Below are positions 34,831 through 46,346 of a stretch of 64,000 nt of DNA, piece after piece. Made by a program: the position numbers and the translations under genes. Each line of letters begins with the position of its first letter. Positions within the stretch are counted from its first letter, which is position 1. The notes under the pieces were generated by a model. It made no database searches, was not told the DNA's origin, and saw only the letters and a program-made list of their open reading frames with translations. The stretch spans positions 151,195,034-151,259,033 of the forward strand of contig NC_061115.1 of the NCBI RefSeq assembly GCF_002878395.1, written 5' to 3'. Source of the DNA: Capsicum annuum (lineage: Eukaryota; Streptophyta; Magnoliopsida; Solanales; Solanaceae).

Positions 34831-37220
34831 GGATGTGCTTTCAGATCCCTTCTGACAATCCTATGACAACATATGATCTAGAGTTAGAAGTATAAATCCA
34901 CAAGTTTAAAAGCAGTAAGGTAGTGATGGCATTTATCGGTAGTTAGTAGATGATGTACCCATGGGGCTAGTTGTATGAAAGGTGAATTAGTAGGCCTGAA
35001 ACAGTGTATGCAAGAAATTAAGTATTATGATGGTGTGGGCATGCTTATATAGTACCCTTGAGTTGCTAAGTTTGAATGAGTATAGTAATGTAGTAATTGA
35101 TGTTCTTACCAGCTAAGTTATGGGTTATAGAATGATGATGTCAGATGTTCAGGTCCAATGGAAATTCTCATGGTTTATGAAAAAATATAGTTTTGGAGGT
35201 AGGATATTAGTAGGCTATGGAGAAATTTAGTATGGTTCATTACAATATTGAGAATATATATGTTACGTGTTATAATCTAAGTTTGAATCTTGGATAGTTG
35301 ATCTAATAGTAAGAAGAATTGAAATTTTAGATGGTGTGAACTCATGGTATGGTGATATTCATGAAAATTCTAAGTTAGTCAGTGTTTATGTTATTATGCG
35401 ATGACTATTGGGGCTATAGAAAGTTAAGAGTTGTATCTTAGGAAGGAATATTAGTAGTGGGTTTTACACTTGTAGGTGTAGTCTTTCGGGTTGAGATTAT
35501 AATTTATGTTTATTGGTATATCTCAAACTCTAGAGAAAAATGAATAAAGTTTAGCTTAGAGTTTATTAAAGTGGTCCATGGACTTAGAATGATGGCTTAA
35601 AGCTAAGAGGTACATGATAGAACAAGTAACCAAGTCAGGCCCTTAGATTTTAGTAGTGATGCTAGTGTGTTGTAGAACAGCAGTAAGGGAGGATGATTCC
35701 CAACGTATCATTATCTCAGTGCAATTTTTTGTTTTTAGTCATCACGATATCTAATCATGCCTTACAAGTCATCTCCAAGATCAAAACTTATATCCATGTA
35801 CTTTCCATAGAATCATGTACGCTTCCAGTTCCTAGTATAAGGAGTTCTAGTTTTCTCAACAGTACGAATTATGTTCCATGAATTTATGAACTCCAAACTC
35901 AGGTCATGCAGCTCATGACTCAGGTACTAATGCTTTACAGTATGCTCAGTTCCCAGAACTCATGGTATGTTATAATAATCAATGAAATTCAGATTATGTT
36001 ATGTATGTCCTCAATTTAAATCATTTTTGAATTCATACTTTTGATACTCTATTCCTTAGGCCTTAGTTAAGTGTCAAAGTTATACATAGCATTTTTTATG
36101 TTTTAGGTCCTCATGTTCTAAGCTTTCAGTGACCTCTCCGTAATGTTAAGATTTTGGTGATGAGAAAAAATTGATGATTAATTGTTTAATAGGAGAGAGT
36201 AAATATTTCTTGTTTTGGAAAAATTGTTGCATACTTATTTTATATATAAGGGTATAAGGGTGAAGCAATATTGAGGTTAAACTTTTTGTATATGCCTTAA
36301 TTAGTTAAGAATTCTAAGTGTGTCTTCTTGGGGATAGTTTATGAAAGTTTTTATTGATAGAAGTTTAGAGAATATAAGAAATATGCTTTTATGGGTGTAT
36401 ACCTGGAAGTTTATATGTGGTTATAATGATTGGCTTGAATGTCATGTTGGTATGGAAGTGGATGGGTGGATTGTGCGCTAGTAAATTCCTAGTAAGAGGC
36501 TGAATTTATTTGTTGTGGGGGTAAGAAGAATAGTTCTTGATATGAGAAGTTGTGAAAATGCATGGGGTATTGAATTCAAGGTTCAGACTAGCATTATGGT
36601 GTTATTTGCAGTACCTTATAATTACGAGTTAGGCTTGAAAATGGTGAGAGCGGGTAGTTCAACTCAGACTTTGGTTGGAGTTTTATATGTACCCATGCGA
36701 ATATTTAAGGAGTGAGGATAATCTTAAATTGGGCAATTGCATTGTCTAAGGCCTAGTAATTCTATCCTAGTTTATGTTTCATAGGCCTATGTTCCAAGTT
36801 ATATAGTTATAGCCATATTAAGAGTCCTTACTCATATATCTTATTTAGATCATGCCCAAGTTCTTTGGTCCCTACTATTATTAGAACTTCTTAGAAAGAG
36901 TGTTGAAGAAATACTCCTGTTGAGTATAAACTTTCAGTATAATTCATTCTGTATAGCATGCAATTTAGTTTAGTAGTCAGATAGACAAATTCCTCTAGTT
37001 TTTCCATCCTCCGATCTAGTCTTACTATTCAAAGTTTCATGAGTATGGCCATTCCAAGAGGTAATTATTTGCATCCATATAAATTGTGAATTCAGTTCAT
37101 ACCTCATGTTCCAGATTCATATATTCAGTCATGATTTAGTTCGTAAGTGTCATGTGCATTATCTCAGTCTTTCCTTAGTATTTCAGCCAAGTCAATATCA
37201 TTTGGTGGGAAGAATAATCC
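34831..37220 (+). other. Tek-3 internal region without recognisable pol
   Basis: About 2.4 kb. The longest frame (36,515-36,715, 66 codons) has no familiar motif, and I see no YVDD/FIDD-type reverse transcriptase or HHCC integrase signature on either strand. Either pol has decayed beyond reading by eye or this is filler between protease and 3' end. The end (37,080-37,220) is CAGT-rich like other Tekay 3' ends. Confidence 0.5.
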
Positions 37221-37534
37221 TAAGAGGGAGATGTTGTAATACCCCGAGTTTTCATGTCTTAAACCTCTCCAATTTTCTTCTCGAAACTAGATCCATCCTA
37301 AGGTAATGGTTACTCATAAGTTGACTCACTCATTTTTAACTCAGCCTTATAAGCATTCTCACGTTATTGACTCCATTCATAAAATCAGTTTAGTTCATGT
37401 ATCATGTTTCAGACCCAATCATGTAATTATGTTTTCAGTTATGCATGTTCAGTATGTGATATCAGTTGCTTTAGTTTAGAACTCTCAACTTAATTAGTCC
37501 CATTCAAGGAGGAATGTTCCCAAGGGGGAGATAT
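37221..37534 (+). repeat. Duplicated polypurine tract and LTR start in Tek-3
   Basis: CCTAAGAGGGAGATGT then TGTAATACCCCG at 37,235, and again CCCAAGGGGGAGATAT then TGTAATACCCTG at 37,535, exactly 300 bases later. Between them are about 75 bases of LTR-like sequence and then 3' internal sequence. This is a partial duplication of the 3' junction. Confidence 0.65.
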
Positions 37535-37884
37535 TGTAATACCCTGTATTATTCATAGCTCAGTTAAGCTCCTAGTTACATGTATAAGAGACTTAAAACC
37601 TGAAAATTTCACTACTTAAAACCTGAAAATTTCACTAAGTGTTGGGGACATAGTCATTTTAGAGGCCTCTTAACTTTAAGGATTTTTAAATTGGTCTTCC
37701 CGACCTTGAGACATTATTTTTTGAGTTAATTTATAGTCAGGGGTGTAAGGTGCATGTCTTGGAAAAGTTTCATATTTTTTGGAAAGGGATTGGTTCATGT
37801 TTGGATCACGATTCCAACAACTCACTGTGATAAGGCCGCGTCATAAAAGTTATAGCGATGGAACCCTCATCACGTCGCGGTGAT
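37535..37884 (+). repeat. Tek-3 3' LTR, left part
   Basis: TGTAATACCCTG to the point where Ath-4b is inserted (GTGAT, 37,880-37,884). A GC-rich word cluster (37,825-37,884, GGCCGCGTCA, GCGATGG, CACGTCGCGGTGAT) lies at the break, so Ath-4b landed in the U3 array. Confidence 0.75.
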
Positions 37885-39033
37885 TGATTGTGGGTGTATT
37901 TATACTCCTAAGCACCTAGTTTCTTATTTTTTTACTCTACTTTCATGTAATTGAGCTAACCTATGATTAGCATGATTTTAGGTGTTAATGAGGTGGATAG
38001 AGACATGATGGGACTACGGATTGCAGATGACAAATCACACAAGAGAAAAGTAGCTTGTTGGACCAAATGTGGTGCCTAGAAACTATGTCCAAGACTAATT
38101 TGTCATTTATAATTAGTTTAGGGACTTAGAAGGCAATTATGAGAGAAGAGATCATTAAAAGACTTGATGCTGAATTTTTATTCATTATTCGTTATTCTGT
38201 ATAATTTTGAGAGAGGAGAGTGATGGCTTAACACCAAGGGAGAAACACTACTTCATCTTCTCTACCAAGATTTTGTTTACTTTTTGATATAATGAATATT
38301 TCTCTTGTAATTACCGTTTTATTCATGAGTAGCTAAGTTTATTAGTTAGGGTTATGGAAGCCTTGTAGCATAAAATCTATTACTTTGGGTTTTGAATTCA
38401 TTAAGCATTGATTTGTTTACATCATACTCTCTTCATTTATCTTGAATTCTCGTGGTTCCAAACATATAGGATGTGCCTTAAAACACAACTTGTTCGAAAG
38501 AAAGGTTGTTGTTAAGAAAAGAGAGTAGTGACAAGAAAATAGGATTTCCAACCCCTATTTCATATGTTAATGCCTTAACAAGATTAACCAGTTGGACATT
38601 TCGTATTTTTTTAGTAAACACTTTTGATTCGAGAGAACTAAAGTGAACTAGCCCTTGATGGTTGAGAAACACTAGGATTATGTTATTAAATACATTATCT
38701 TTCTCTGTAAACATGATACATGTATGAATTCATAAAGCCCATAGTTAGAAATAATTGAAAACTACAAGGTGGACATAACCCTAGCTTGCTATTTCTCAGA
38801 ATTTGAATACTACTGCATATATTTCATCTTGCTAAACTGACACCATTAATTTGTGAACTGAATCAAATTCCTCCTTTTTGTTTTATGGAAATGAATGATT
38901 AAAAGTCAACTAATCTGCATACAACTTAATTATCACCATATTCCCTGGGGGATTCGACCCCAACCTAGTTGGGTTCTATATTTGACAGCGACCACTTACT
39001 CTCTCATAAGAGAGGTGTAATTTGGATGTATCA
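37885..39033 (+). repeat. Ath-4b 5' LTR
   Basis: TGATTGTGGGTGTATTTATA to GGATGTATCA, 1,149 bp. It aligns by eye with 45,171-46,341; small indels near the start (about 50 bases absent here, ACCATAACTTACCC in the partner) and scattered substitutions. It contains the CCCAAC-CTA-GTTGGG hairpin at 38,959-38,973. Unlike other LTRs here it has no GC-rich word array. Confidence 0.85.
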
Positions 39034-39037
39034 AATT

Positions 39038-39055
39038 TTAGCGCCGTTATCGGGG
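39038..39055 (+). other. Ath-4b primer-binding site
   Basis: TTAGCGCCGTTATCGGGG, close to the tRNA-Asp complement TTGGCGCCGTTGCCGGGG, four bases after the LTR. Confidence 0.8.
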
Positions 39056-39164
39056 AATACGATTGTCGATTGAGTTTATGTGTGTTAATTAACTATTAGG
39101 TAAGTTTCCTTATTTTATGTTTATTTGTTGTTTTTGTTCATTACATGCTCATTGTTGTTTATTC

Positions 39165-40946
39165 CATGAACCAGAAGTTCAGAAGAACCATTATTATCCT
39201 TCAATCGTGAACCTCATCTCATTTAACGAATGGCTAACCAACAGGAAACTGAAAGATTAGCCGCTTTGATTAATGCTCAATTAAATCAATAGAATGCAGA
39301 TAACCCGGGTCGGGTACCTAATCTAGATGAAGAGTACCTAGGAGATGATGATTTAATTGACCCGGCTAATAGAAGGCGTGCAGCAGGGGCAGTTGCACTT
39401 GTAAATTAAAATCATCTATTCAGAGAAAGACTAGACTGCCAAGCTGCATAATTTGATGTTGACAACGATGAGGATGATTTAGATGGAACTAGTCTATAGG
39501 GGAAATCATTCTACCACCACTAGCTCCTAGGGTGAAATTCAACTTCATCAGTACTATGATCCAGCTACTGAATTTGAAAGGACTCTTTGGTGGAGTACCT
39601 GGTGATGATCCAAATCAACATTTGGTGAATTTCATCTATATTTGTAAGTCATTTGATAGTCCTGGAGTGGGACAAAATGCTATTCGTTTAAAATTATTCC
39701 CACTGTATCTGCCTGGAGAGGAAACTACGTGGTTGAATAAGCTGACTCCTGATTCTATAACAAACTGGACGCAATTGAAATGAGATTTCCTAGAAAGGTT
39801 TTTTCCGCCCTCCAGAATATTACAGTTGATAGATGAGATCAGCAACTTTAGGAAATTGGAAAAGGAAGCTTTACATGAGACTTGGGCGAGGTTTAAAAAG
39901 AAGTTGACTCAACGCCCAAACCATAAGATGACTGATGAACATTTGATGGAAATATTCTACAGAGCTTTGAACTCACTTACAAAGCCAACAGTGGATAATG
40001 CTGCAGGAGGAGATTTTATAGTGATCACCTTTATTGAGGCTGCGGACATGTTAGAAAGAAAGACTAAGAAAAGTAGAGCTTGGCATACCAAAGATTCTGT
40101 GGTAGCAAGCAATACTGGGTCTCGTGTAATATCAGTAGAGCAGCGTAGGAGAGAAGAAGAGTGTGATCGGGATATGGCTCACATAAAAACCCAGATGGAT
40201 CTGCTTATGAAATATTTGCTATCAGTGAATGTAGAAAAGGTAAAATTTTTGGGGTCCCATGGTAAGAGAGTTGAATCAAAAACTGAGGAAGAGGCTAACT
40301 ACTTGCATAACTAGGGGGTTTCCTAACCGATGGTCAAGGAAACCAAGGTTGGAACTATCAAGGAAAATGGAAGAATAAAAGTGATAGGATTAGACTGTAT
40401 ATACCTCCTAGAAGCCGTGATAATACTGCCACCAGTTTAGGCAAAATGTCCACGGAGGACATGATGGAGAAACTATTAAAGGGAGTTAAGGTGACCAGTT
40501 CTGAGGTGACTATAATGAAAAGTGAAATATCTTCTATGAGTCAACTAGTAAATTTGCACTCAACTGCTATTAAACAACTAGAGCAGCAGATGAGCCAATT
40601 ATCTGTAGCATTCAACCAAAGACAGCATGGGACTGTACCAAGTGATACAGTTCAGAATCGGAGAACTGATGGATCATATATATCTAGTACAATTAGGAGT
40701 GGTAAGATGCTATCTAGTCCAGGATTGGGAGCATCCTCTCATAATAATATGGTCGAAATGGATTGGGAGATAGTTAATGAATCTTTAGTGGTGCTTGTAG
40801 AGTTGGGAGGTTCAGAAAAAAAAAGTACGGAAGTGGAACAACCACCTAAGACAAAGCATGTTAGTAATATGGAGCAAGGCATAAGAAAGGAGGTAAAAGT
40901 TGCTCCAGTTAAAATCCCAAGGCTACCACCCCCATTTCCACAATGA
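39165..40946 (+). pseudogene. Ath-4b gag, several stops and frameshifts
   Basis: The N-terminal part (39,165-39,530) is broken, with the RMANQQETERLAAL motif visible near 39,227. From 39,532 one frame (stop at 39,781) gives LLNLKGLFGGVPGDDPNQHL, VNFIYICKSF, WLNKLTPDSITNW and then from 39,826 ISNFRKLEKEALHETWARF, NAAGGDFI and KKSRAWHTKDS to 40,312. A shifted frame (40,446-40,946) carries the MSTEDMMEKLLKGVK coiled-coil linker with AIKQLEQQMSQLS and ends PRLPPPFPQ. The order and motifs are those of Ath-6 gag, so both belong to closely related families. Confidence 0.8.
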
Positions 40947-41100
40947 TTAAAGAAGAAAGAAAAGGAAGGCAAGTTTAACAAATTCTTTTCTATGTTGAAG
41001 CAATTGATAGTAAATATGCCTTTAGTAGAAGCGCTTGAGCAAATGTCAGGATATGCTAAATTTATAAAAGATCTTGTGATGAATAAAAGAGCGATAAGAT

Positions 41101-41782
41101 ATGAACCAGGGGGATAATCTCCATCAATGTAGTGTTATTTCTACGAGGTCAGTGGTGCAAAAGAAGGCAGACCCAGGAGCATTCACCATCCCTTGTACGA
41201 TTGGGTCTCTGGATTTTGCTAAGGCCTTATGTGATCTGGGAGCTTGCATCAATCTTATGCCGCTAGCTATTTATAAGAATTTGGGTTTGGGATACCCACA
41301 CCCATAAACATGCGACTTGTAATGGCGGATAGATCAGTGAAAAGGCAAGTTGGGATTCTACATAATGTAATTATAAAGGTGGTTGATTTTATATTTCCTG
41401 CTGACTTTACAATTCTTGATTACGAAGTGGAATTTGAAGTACCCATAATTTTAGGTAGGTCTTTCTTAGAAATTGAGAGATTTTAGTTGACCTAGAGTTG
41501 AATGAGCTAAAATTGAGGCTCAATGGGAAAGAGGTTAATTTTGAAGTATGTAAATCCATGAAACAACAAAAAGAGATGAGTGTCTTTTCAAATGTTGATG
41601 TATTCTACGAAGATGAAAGAGATATACCAGTTAAGGATAGACCTATTATGGAGACCATAGCTAGTTTGGTTGAATTTGCAAGAAAGGATGTGAGTGAATT
41701 CAAAGTTGCTGGACTTGGAATAAAGAATTTTCTAGATCCAACAAATGAGGTACAAATGGTATCATCGATGTATCTTAACTAA
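41101..41782 (+). pseudogene. Ath-4b aspartic protease, frameshifted but catalytic Asp present
   Basis: The first frame (41,101-41,307) has [31 protein letters not shown] in outline, with the catalytic Asp at 41,233-41,235. A frameshift near 41,287 leads to MRLVMADRSVKRQVG and VPIILGRSFLEIER; a second near 41,485 leads to 41,498-41,782 with MNELKLRLNGKEVNFEV and a longer tail than in the other copies (to YLN). The stop at 41,780 is immediately followed by the conserved block. Protease would process gag. Confidence 0.8.
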
Positions 41783-41848
41783 GTCTGAGTAGTCAAGATA
41801 ATCGAGTCGTGTCGCGATGTTAAATCAGGCGCTGCATGGGAGGCAATC
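41781..41848 (+). other. Conserved post-protease block, Ath-4b copy
   Basis: AGTCTGAGTAGTCAAGATAA, TCGAGTCGTGTCGCGATGTT, AAATCAGGCGCTGCATGGGA, GGCAATCC. It overlaps the protease stop codon. Confidence 0.7.
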
Positions 41849-43033
41849 CATGATTTTATTTTTACTTTATCATGTTAAATAAAAATACAAAAATAAGAGT
41901 CGATCCACGACCAAAACTACGGCACTTGGTGAGATGCAACCCATCCTTCAAATCATTTTTAGTTGCTTTTTATTAAGTGTAGGTGCATGAAGTACTAAGG
42001 AGGTAATTGGTACCAAATTTAGTTTGGAATTGAGCCATATCAATGGTGGTAAGTTAGGAGTAACAGTGACATTACAGGTAAGTTGGAGTGGTCAAATCTT
42101 AAGGCTCGATTCATGAATCGTGTTACAGTTGTGACCCAAATTTTGTTAATTCACGCCTAAAGTTTTGTGGTGTGACTTTATTTTGTGATTTTCAAGGTGG
42201 TCTATGGTGGTAGCGTAGGGATCAGGTCGATAGGACCGATCCCAGAGCCCACCACTAACCTCAATAGGGGTGTAGGGGCGACACCTCCGCAGTACGAACC
42301 TTTATCAATGCTTTATATGAAGAATAGGGTGTATGGCGTCCAAGTTTAAGTGTACTACAGGGTATGTGGTGCCCAAGTTTACCGAGGCCATGGAAAAGGC
42401 ATTGCCTAAGACATAGTCTACGATCAGCCTTACATATTCTATACCTTATACAGCGCACACCATAACTTTAGCGATAGCTTGTGCGTCGCATACCCAACCA
42501 CACACCTTCACTAGTTTACTTATGAAACTACCTATGCGGCACCTAGCCTAACTTATGCGATAACAAATGTGGCGCCTAACTCACCTTATGCAGTAGGTTG
42601 TGCGACGCACACTTGAGGTTGTACGTTTACTTATGTGCCGCCTAGACCAATGCACATGCTCAGTATTTTAGTTGAGGGATAGGTTGTGTGATGCATACTT
42701 AATTATGAGAGATAACATATGTGCCGCACACCCTTCAAATTCCAACATGAATCTGACTTTAACTTGGGTCAACCCGACTCGAATTTCATTCTTTCAATAG
42801 ACTTTATATCCTAAAAGCCCAAATTCATCCTTATTTCACCCCCAAGACATACATAATTTCTCTCTCACCATTCTCTTTGTTCTTTAAGATTACTCTTTGC
42901 TTAACAAGCTCAAGAATTTCCCCCTTCCTCAATTTCCATCTTCAAGGTAAGTTTTACTTTCTTAACCTTTAGTTATTGTGACCTATTGTTATATTTAATT
43001 GATTTCTAAAGGGTTATGAATTAAATTCTTGTC
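41849..43033 (+). promoter_or_regulatory. Ath-4b inter-ORF cassette: word array, TATA, donor-like site
   Basis: Word array 42,285-42,740 built from TATGCGGCRCCTA, TGTGCGACGCACAC and GTGGTGCCCAAG variants. TATA-like TTTATATC at 42,803-42,810 is about 65 bases after it, a spacing seen in LTRs. A strong splice-donor match TCAAG|GTAAGTTTT is at 42,946/42,947. Downstream a 38-codon frame (43,034-43,147, MSMSKKDFKYLGK) opens but is not recognisable as ORF2. The promoter role is inferred from layout. Confidence 0.45.
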
Positions 43034-43147
43034 ATGTCTATGTCAAAGAAGGATTTTAAATATCTCGGAAAGATAAGAACCATTGTTGTAGTACTTGAGC
43101 TTGTACATGTGAGTGAATTGTTCACAACCAACATGGTAGTTGTGTAA

Positions 43148-45150
43148 CCATTAGTTTCTATCTTATTGTGTTGAGCATAATATTGAGAAAATCATGTGAA
43201 AGTGATGGTGTTCTGTATATCTTCATATGGTTGAAGTCGTAGGGCATGATTTTGTTCAAAAAGTGCTTCATTCAAATAGAATTGGGGAAATTAAAGTGAG
43301 TGAATTATATTATGACTAATGTTGGTGCACCATATCAAATTGTATGGCGGTGAAGTCTGAGTGCCCGACAATAACACTTAATTGATTTATACTAACAAAT
43401 TAAGTGTTAGGTGGTGACTTCACCACCTTCATCTTAATTGTAGTTAGTTTCATTAAGTGTGGCTGATATGGGTGATGTGATGAATATAGGAAAAATGGCT
43501 CCGATAATGATCTCCATACAAGTAGCATGACGCTTAATGTGGATGAAGAGTACTACTAGTCAGGTTCTTCAGCTTGTTATTTGCACTGGGTACAGTGCCT
43601 AGATTAAGTGTAGGGTAGATGGTTACTTTGCTGCTTGTTTTGTAAGAAATTAGTACCTTCTCCTTAGTATACTTCTGTGATAGGATTTGTTATTTTGTTT
43701 ATTTTGTTTCTTATTATATGTTTGTTTGATTTAGTCATAGTTAGGTGCTTTTCTCGATGATGGATGGATGACAACCGTCTTAAGAGAAAATTAGTCAATT
43801 GTTGCATGTAAATGTTCTTGTGGATCACATGGCATTATAGAATGAGTATGCAATGGATCATTACATTTGAAACACCTAGGCTCTAGTTGTGACTCTTGTC
43901 GTGATTGTTGGTTTTAGTTGAATTCATTTAATTGTTGGGTTGAGAATCTATAATGCTCCAATTGCGTTGACCATTTGCCATGAGTGTGTAAGACTATTGT
44001 ATATTCCTTATTGCAACTGATGCTAGAACTTTCTTGGTGTGTGTGCAAAGCGAAATAAAGATTATGAGTTAAGGAGATAATTTAGGCATTTCTTTGACAA
44101 CCATTGTTTATGCCTTCTTTTGACCTACCTTTGGACGTTATCTTAGCTGGCCCCATTGAGCCTTTAGTTTGTTCTTTTGTTTGCCTCATATGTAGCCTAA
44201 CCCGTTCTTTAATAGACAATAATTTGATCCAAAAACTCCTAAGCACTTTAATGTAAAATCAATTTGAGTTAGGAGTTTGACAATAAGAAGAAAAGGGTGA
44301 AACTGATGCCCTGAAGTCTAGTTATTGGCATGTGAAATTGATGAGGTTGGGAGTAGCAAAAATTGTTGAAAAAGTTCCAAATTTAATCCGTACATGTTAA
44401 AATGAACCTATTTTGGCGTTGGTCCTTCTTGGACATTGTGCACCTCAACTAAGGCAAATTTCTTAAGTTAAGGATGTCTATCATAGGGGTGCGTAATGTG
44501 AAATAGGTGAAATATATATATATATATATATACTCCCACCATAGTGTTACTAATTGAGTTTAATGGGATGGATGAAAATAAAAGATATGGATAGATGAAA
44601 ATAGTGTAAATTGGTTGTTAGAAATTGGTCGTAGTTGCATAATGTAGTGTATTAAAGCGCTTAGGAAAGATAGTCACTATTTCTGGCCAAAATAGTTCCT
44701 ACCCATCCTTTAGCCTGCATTACAACCCATAAAAGACCTATTTGATCCTAATCTTAGCATTCTGATATTAGTGGAGCATTACACTAAGGGCAAGCATATG
44801 GTCATCAGTTGTAATTTGAGAATTCTTTGTGAGAGTGACTACAACTTGATTCTTATACCCATATTGTTAGAAATTTCATGATAGTGAGTGATTATGGCTA
44901 ACTTTCTTTGTTGTAAGGGCACATGGTAGATAAAGGTTGGGTAATTTATATGATTTCATTGCTTAAACAGTATGCATGAATTTGCTAACTTAATGAGTCT
45001 ATTCTTGAGGGTAGGTTGTCTCTAGTAATGATTCATGAATCTACTTTTTGTTCATAATTATTGTGTGAGCCTCTTTGAACATCTTGTGTTTCCTTTGTGG
45101 GTTTTAAATCTTATGTATGCCTAAATAGATAAGTTGTTCGAGGATGAACA
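43148..45150 (+). other. Ath-4b 3' region, no recognisable ORF2
   Basis: No long frame and no ORF2 motif. From about 43,600 it matches the Ath-6 3' region. It includes a 21-bp (AT)n run at 44,512-44,532. ORF2 appears deleted or never present. Confidence 0.55.
44512..44532. repeat. AT dinucleotide microsatellite
   Basis: An uninterrupted alternating AT run of 21 bases inside the Ath-4b 3' region; the Ath-6 counterpart near 27,580 lacks it. Confidence 0.8.
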
Positions 45151-45170
45151 AATCTTTAGGTGGGGGGTGG
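45151..45170 (+). other. Ath-4b polypurine tract
   Basis: AGGTGGGGGGTGG ends directly at the 3' LTR start TGATCTTGGG. Confidence 0.8.
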
Positions 45171-46341
45171 TGATCTTGGGTGTATTTATATTTCTAAGCA
45201 CCATAACTTACCCATATTTTAGCTAAGTTTTGAGAACGAAGTGCCTAATTTCTTATCTTTTTACTCTACTTTTATGTAATTGAGCTAACCTACGTGATTA
45301 GCATGATTTCAGGTGTTAATGAGGTAGATATAGACATGATGGGACTACGGATTGCAGATGAAAAATCACACAAGAGAAAAGTAGCTTGTTGGACCAAATG
45401 TGGTGCCTCGAAACTATGTCCAAGACTAATTTATCATTTATAATTAGTTTAGGGACTTAGAAGGCAATTATGAGAGAAGAGGTTATTAAAAAACTTGATG
45501 CTGAATTTTTATTCAATATTGATTATTCTGTATTATTTTGAGAGAGGAAAGTGGTGGCTTAGCACCAAGGGAGAAACACTACTTCTTCTTCTCCACCAAG
45601 ATTTTGTTTACTTTTTAGTATGATGAATATTTCTCGTGTATTTCCTGTTTTGTTCATGAATAGCTAAGTTTATTAGTTAGGATTATGGATGCCTTATAGC
45701 ATACAATATATTACTTTGGGTTTTGAATTCATTATGCATTTATTTGTTTACATCATACTCTCTTCGTTTATCTTTAATTCTCATGGTTGCAAACATAGAG
45801 GATGTGCCTTAAAACACAACTTGTTCGAGAGAAAGGTGACAAGAAAATAGGATTTCCAACCCCTACTTCATATATTAATAACTTAACATGATTAACTAGT
45901 TGGAGATTTCGTATTGTTTTAGTAAACACTTTTGATTCGAGAGAACTAAAATGAATTAGTCCTTGATGGTTGAAAAACACTAGGATTATGTTATTAAATA
46001 CAATATGTTTCTATGTGAACATGATACATGTATGAATTCGTAAAGCCCATAGTTAGAAAGTATTGAAAACTACAAGGTGGGCATAACCCTAGCTTGTTAT
46101 TTCTCTGAATTTAAATACTACTACACATATTTCATCTTGTTAAACTGAAAGCATTAATTTGTCAACTGAATCAAATTCCCCCTTTTTGTTTTACAGAAAT
46201 GAATGATTAAAAGTCTACTAATCTGCATACAACTTAATTAGCACCATATTCCCTGTGGGATTCGACCCCAACCTAGTTGGGTTCTATATTTGACAGTGAC
46301 CGCTAACTCTCTCCTAAGAGAGGTGTAATTTAGGTGTATCA
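45171..46341 (+). repeat. Ath-4b 3' LTR
   Basis: TGATCTTGGGTGTATTTATA to TAGGTGTATCA, 1,171 bp. Hairpin CCCAAC-CTA-GTTGGG at 46,267-46,281. Followed by GTGAC and the resumed Tek-3 LTR. Confidence 0.85.
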
Positions 46342-46346
46342 GTGAC

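Larger units (their letters stand above)
37885..46341 (+). mobile_element. Ath-4b: complete-ended Athila-type element with two LTRs
   Basis: 8,457 bp. 5' LTR 37,885-39,033, primer site, gag, protease, conserved block, inter-ORF cassette, 3' non-coding region, polypurine tract 45,151-45,170, 3' LTR 45,171-46,341. Flanks are GTGAT on the left and GTGAC (46,342-46,346) on the right, one base different. It is inserted in the Tek-3 3' LTR. It lacks pol, and I cannot recognise ORF2. This is the best-preserved element of the window in outline. Confidence 0.85.

Noticed and set aside
34831..37220. Possible reverse transcriptase in Tek-3 after the protease
   Set aside because: I looked for the YVDD/FIDD region and the LPLDR/integrase signatures and could not read them in any frame. 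A profile search could still find remnants.
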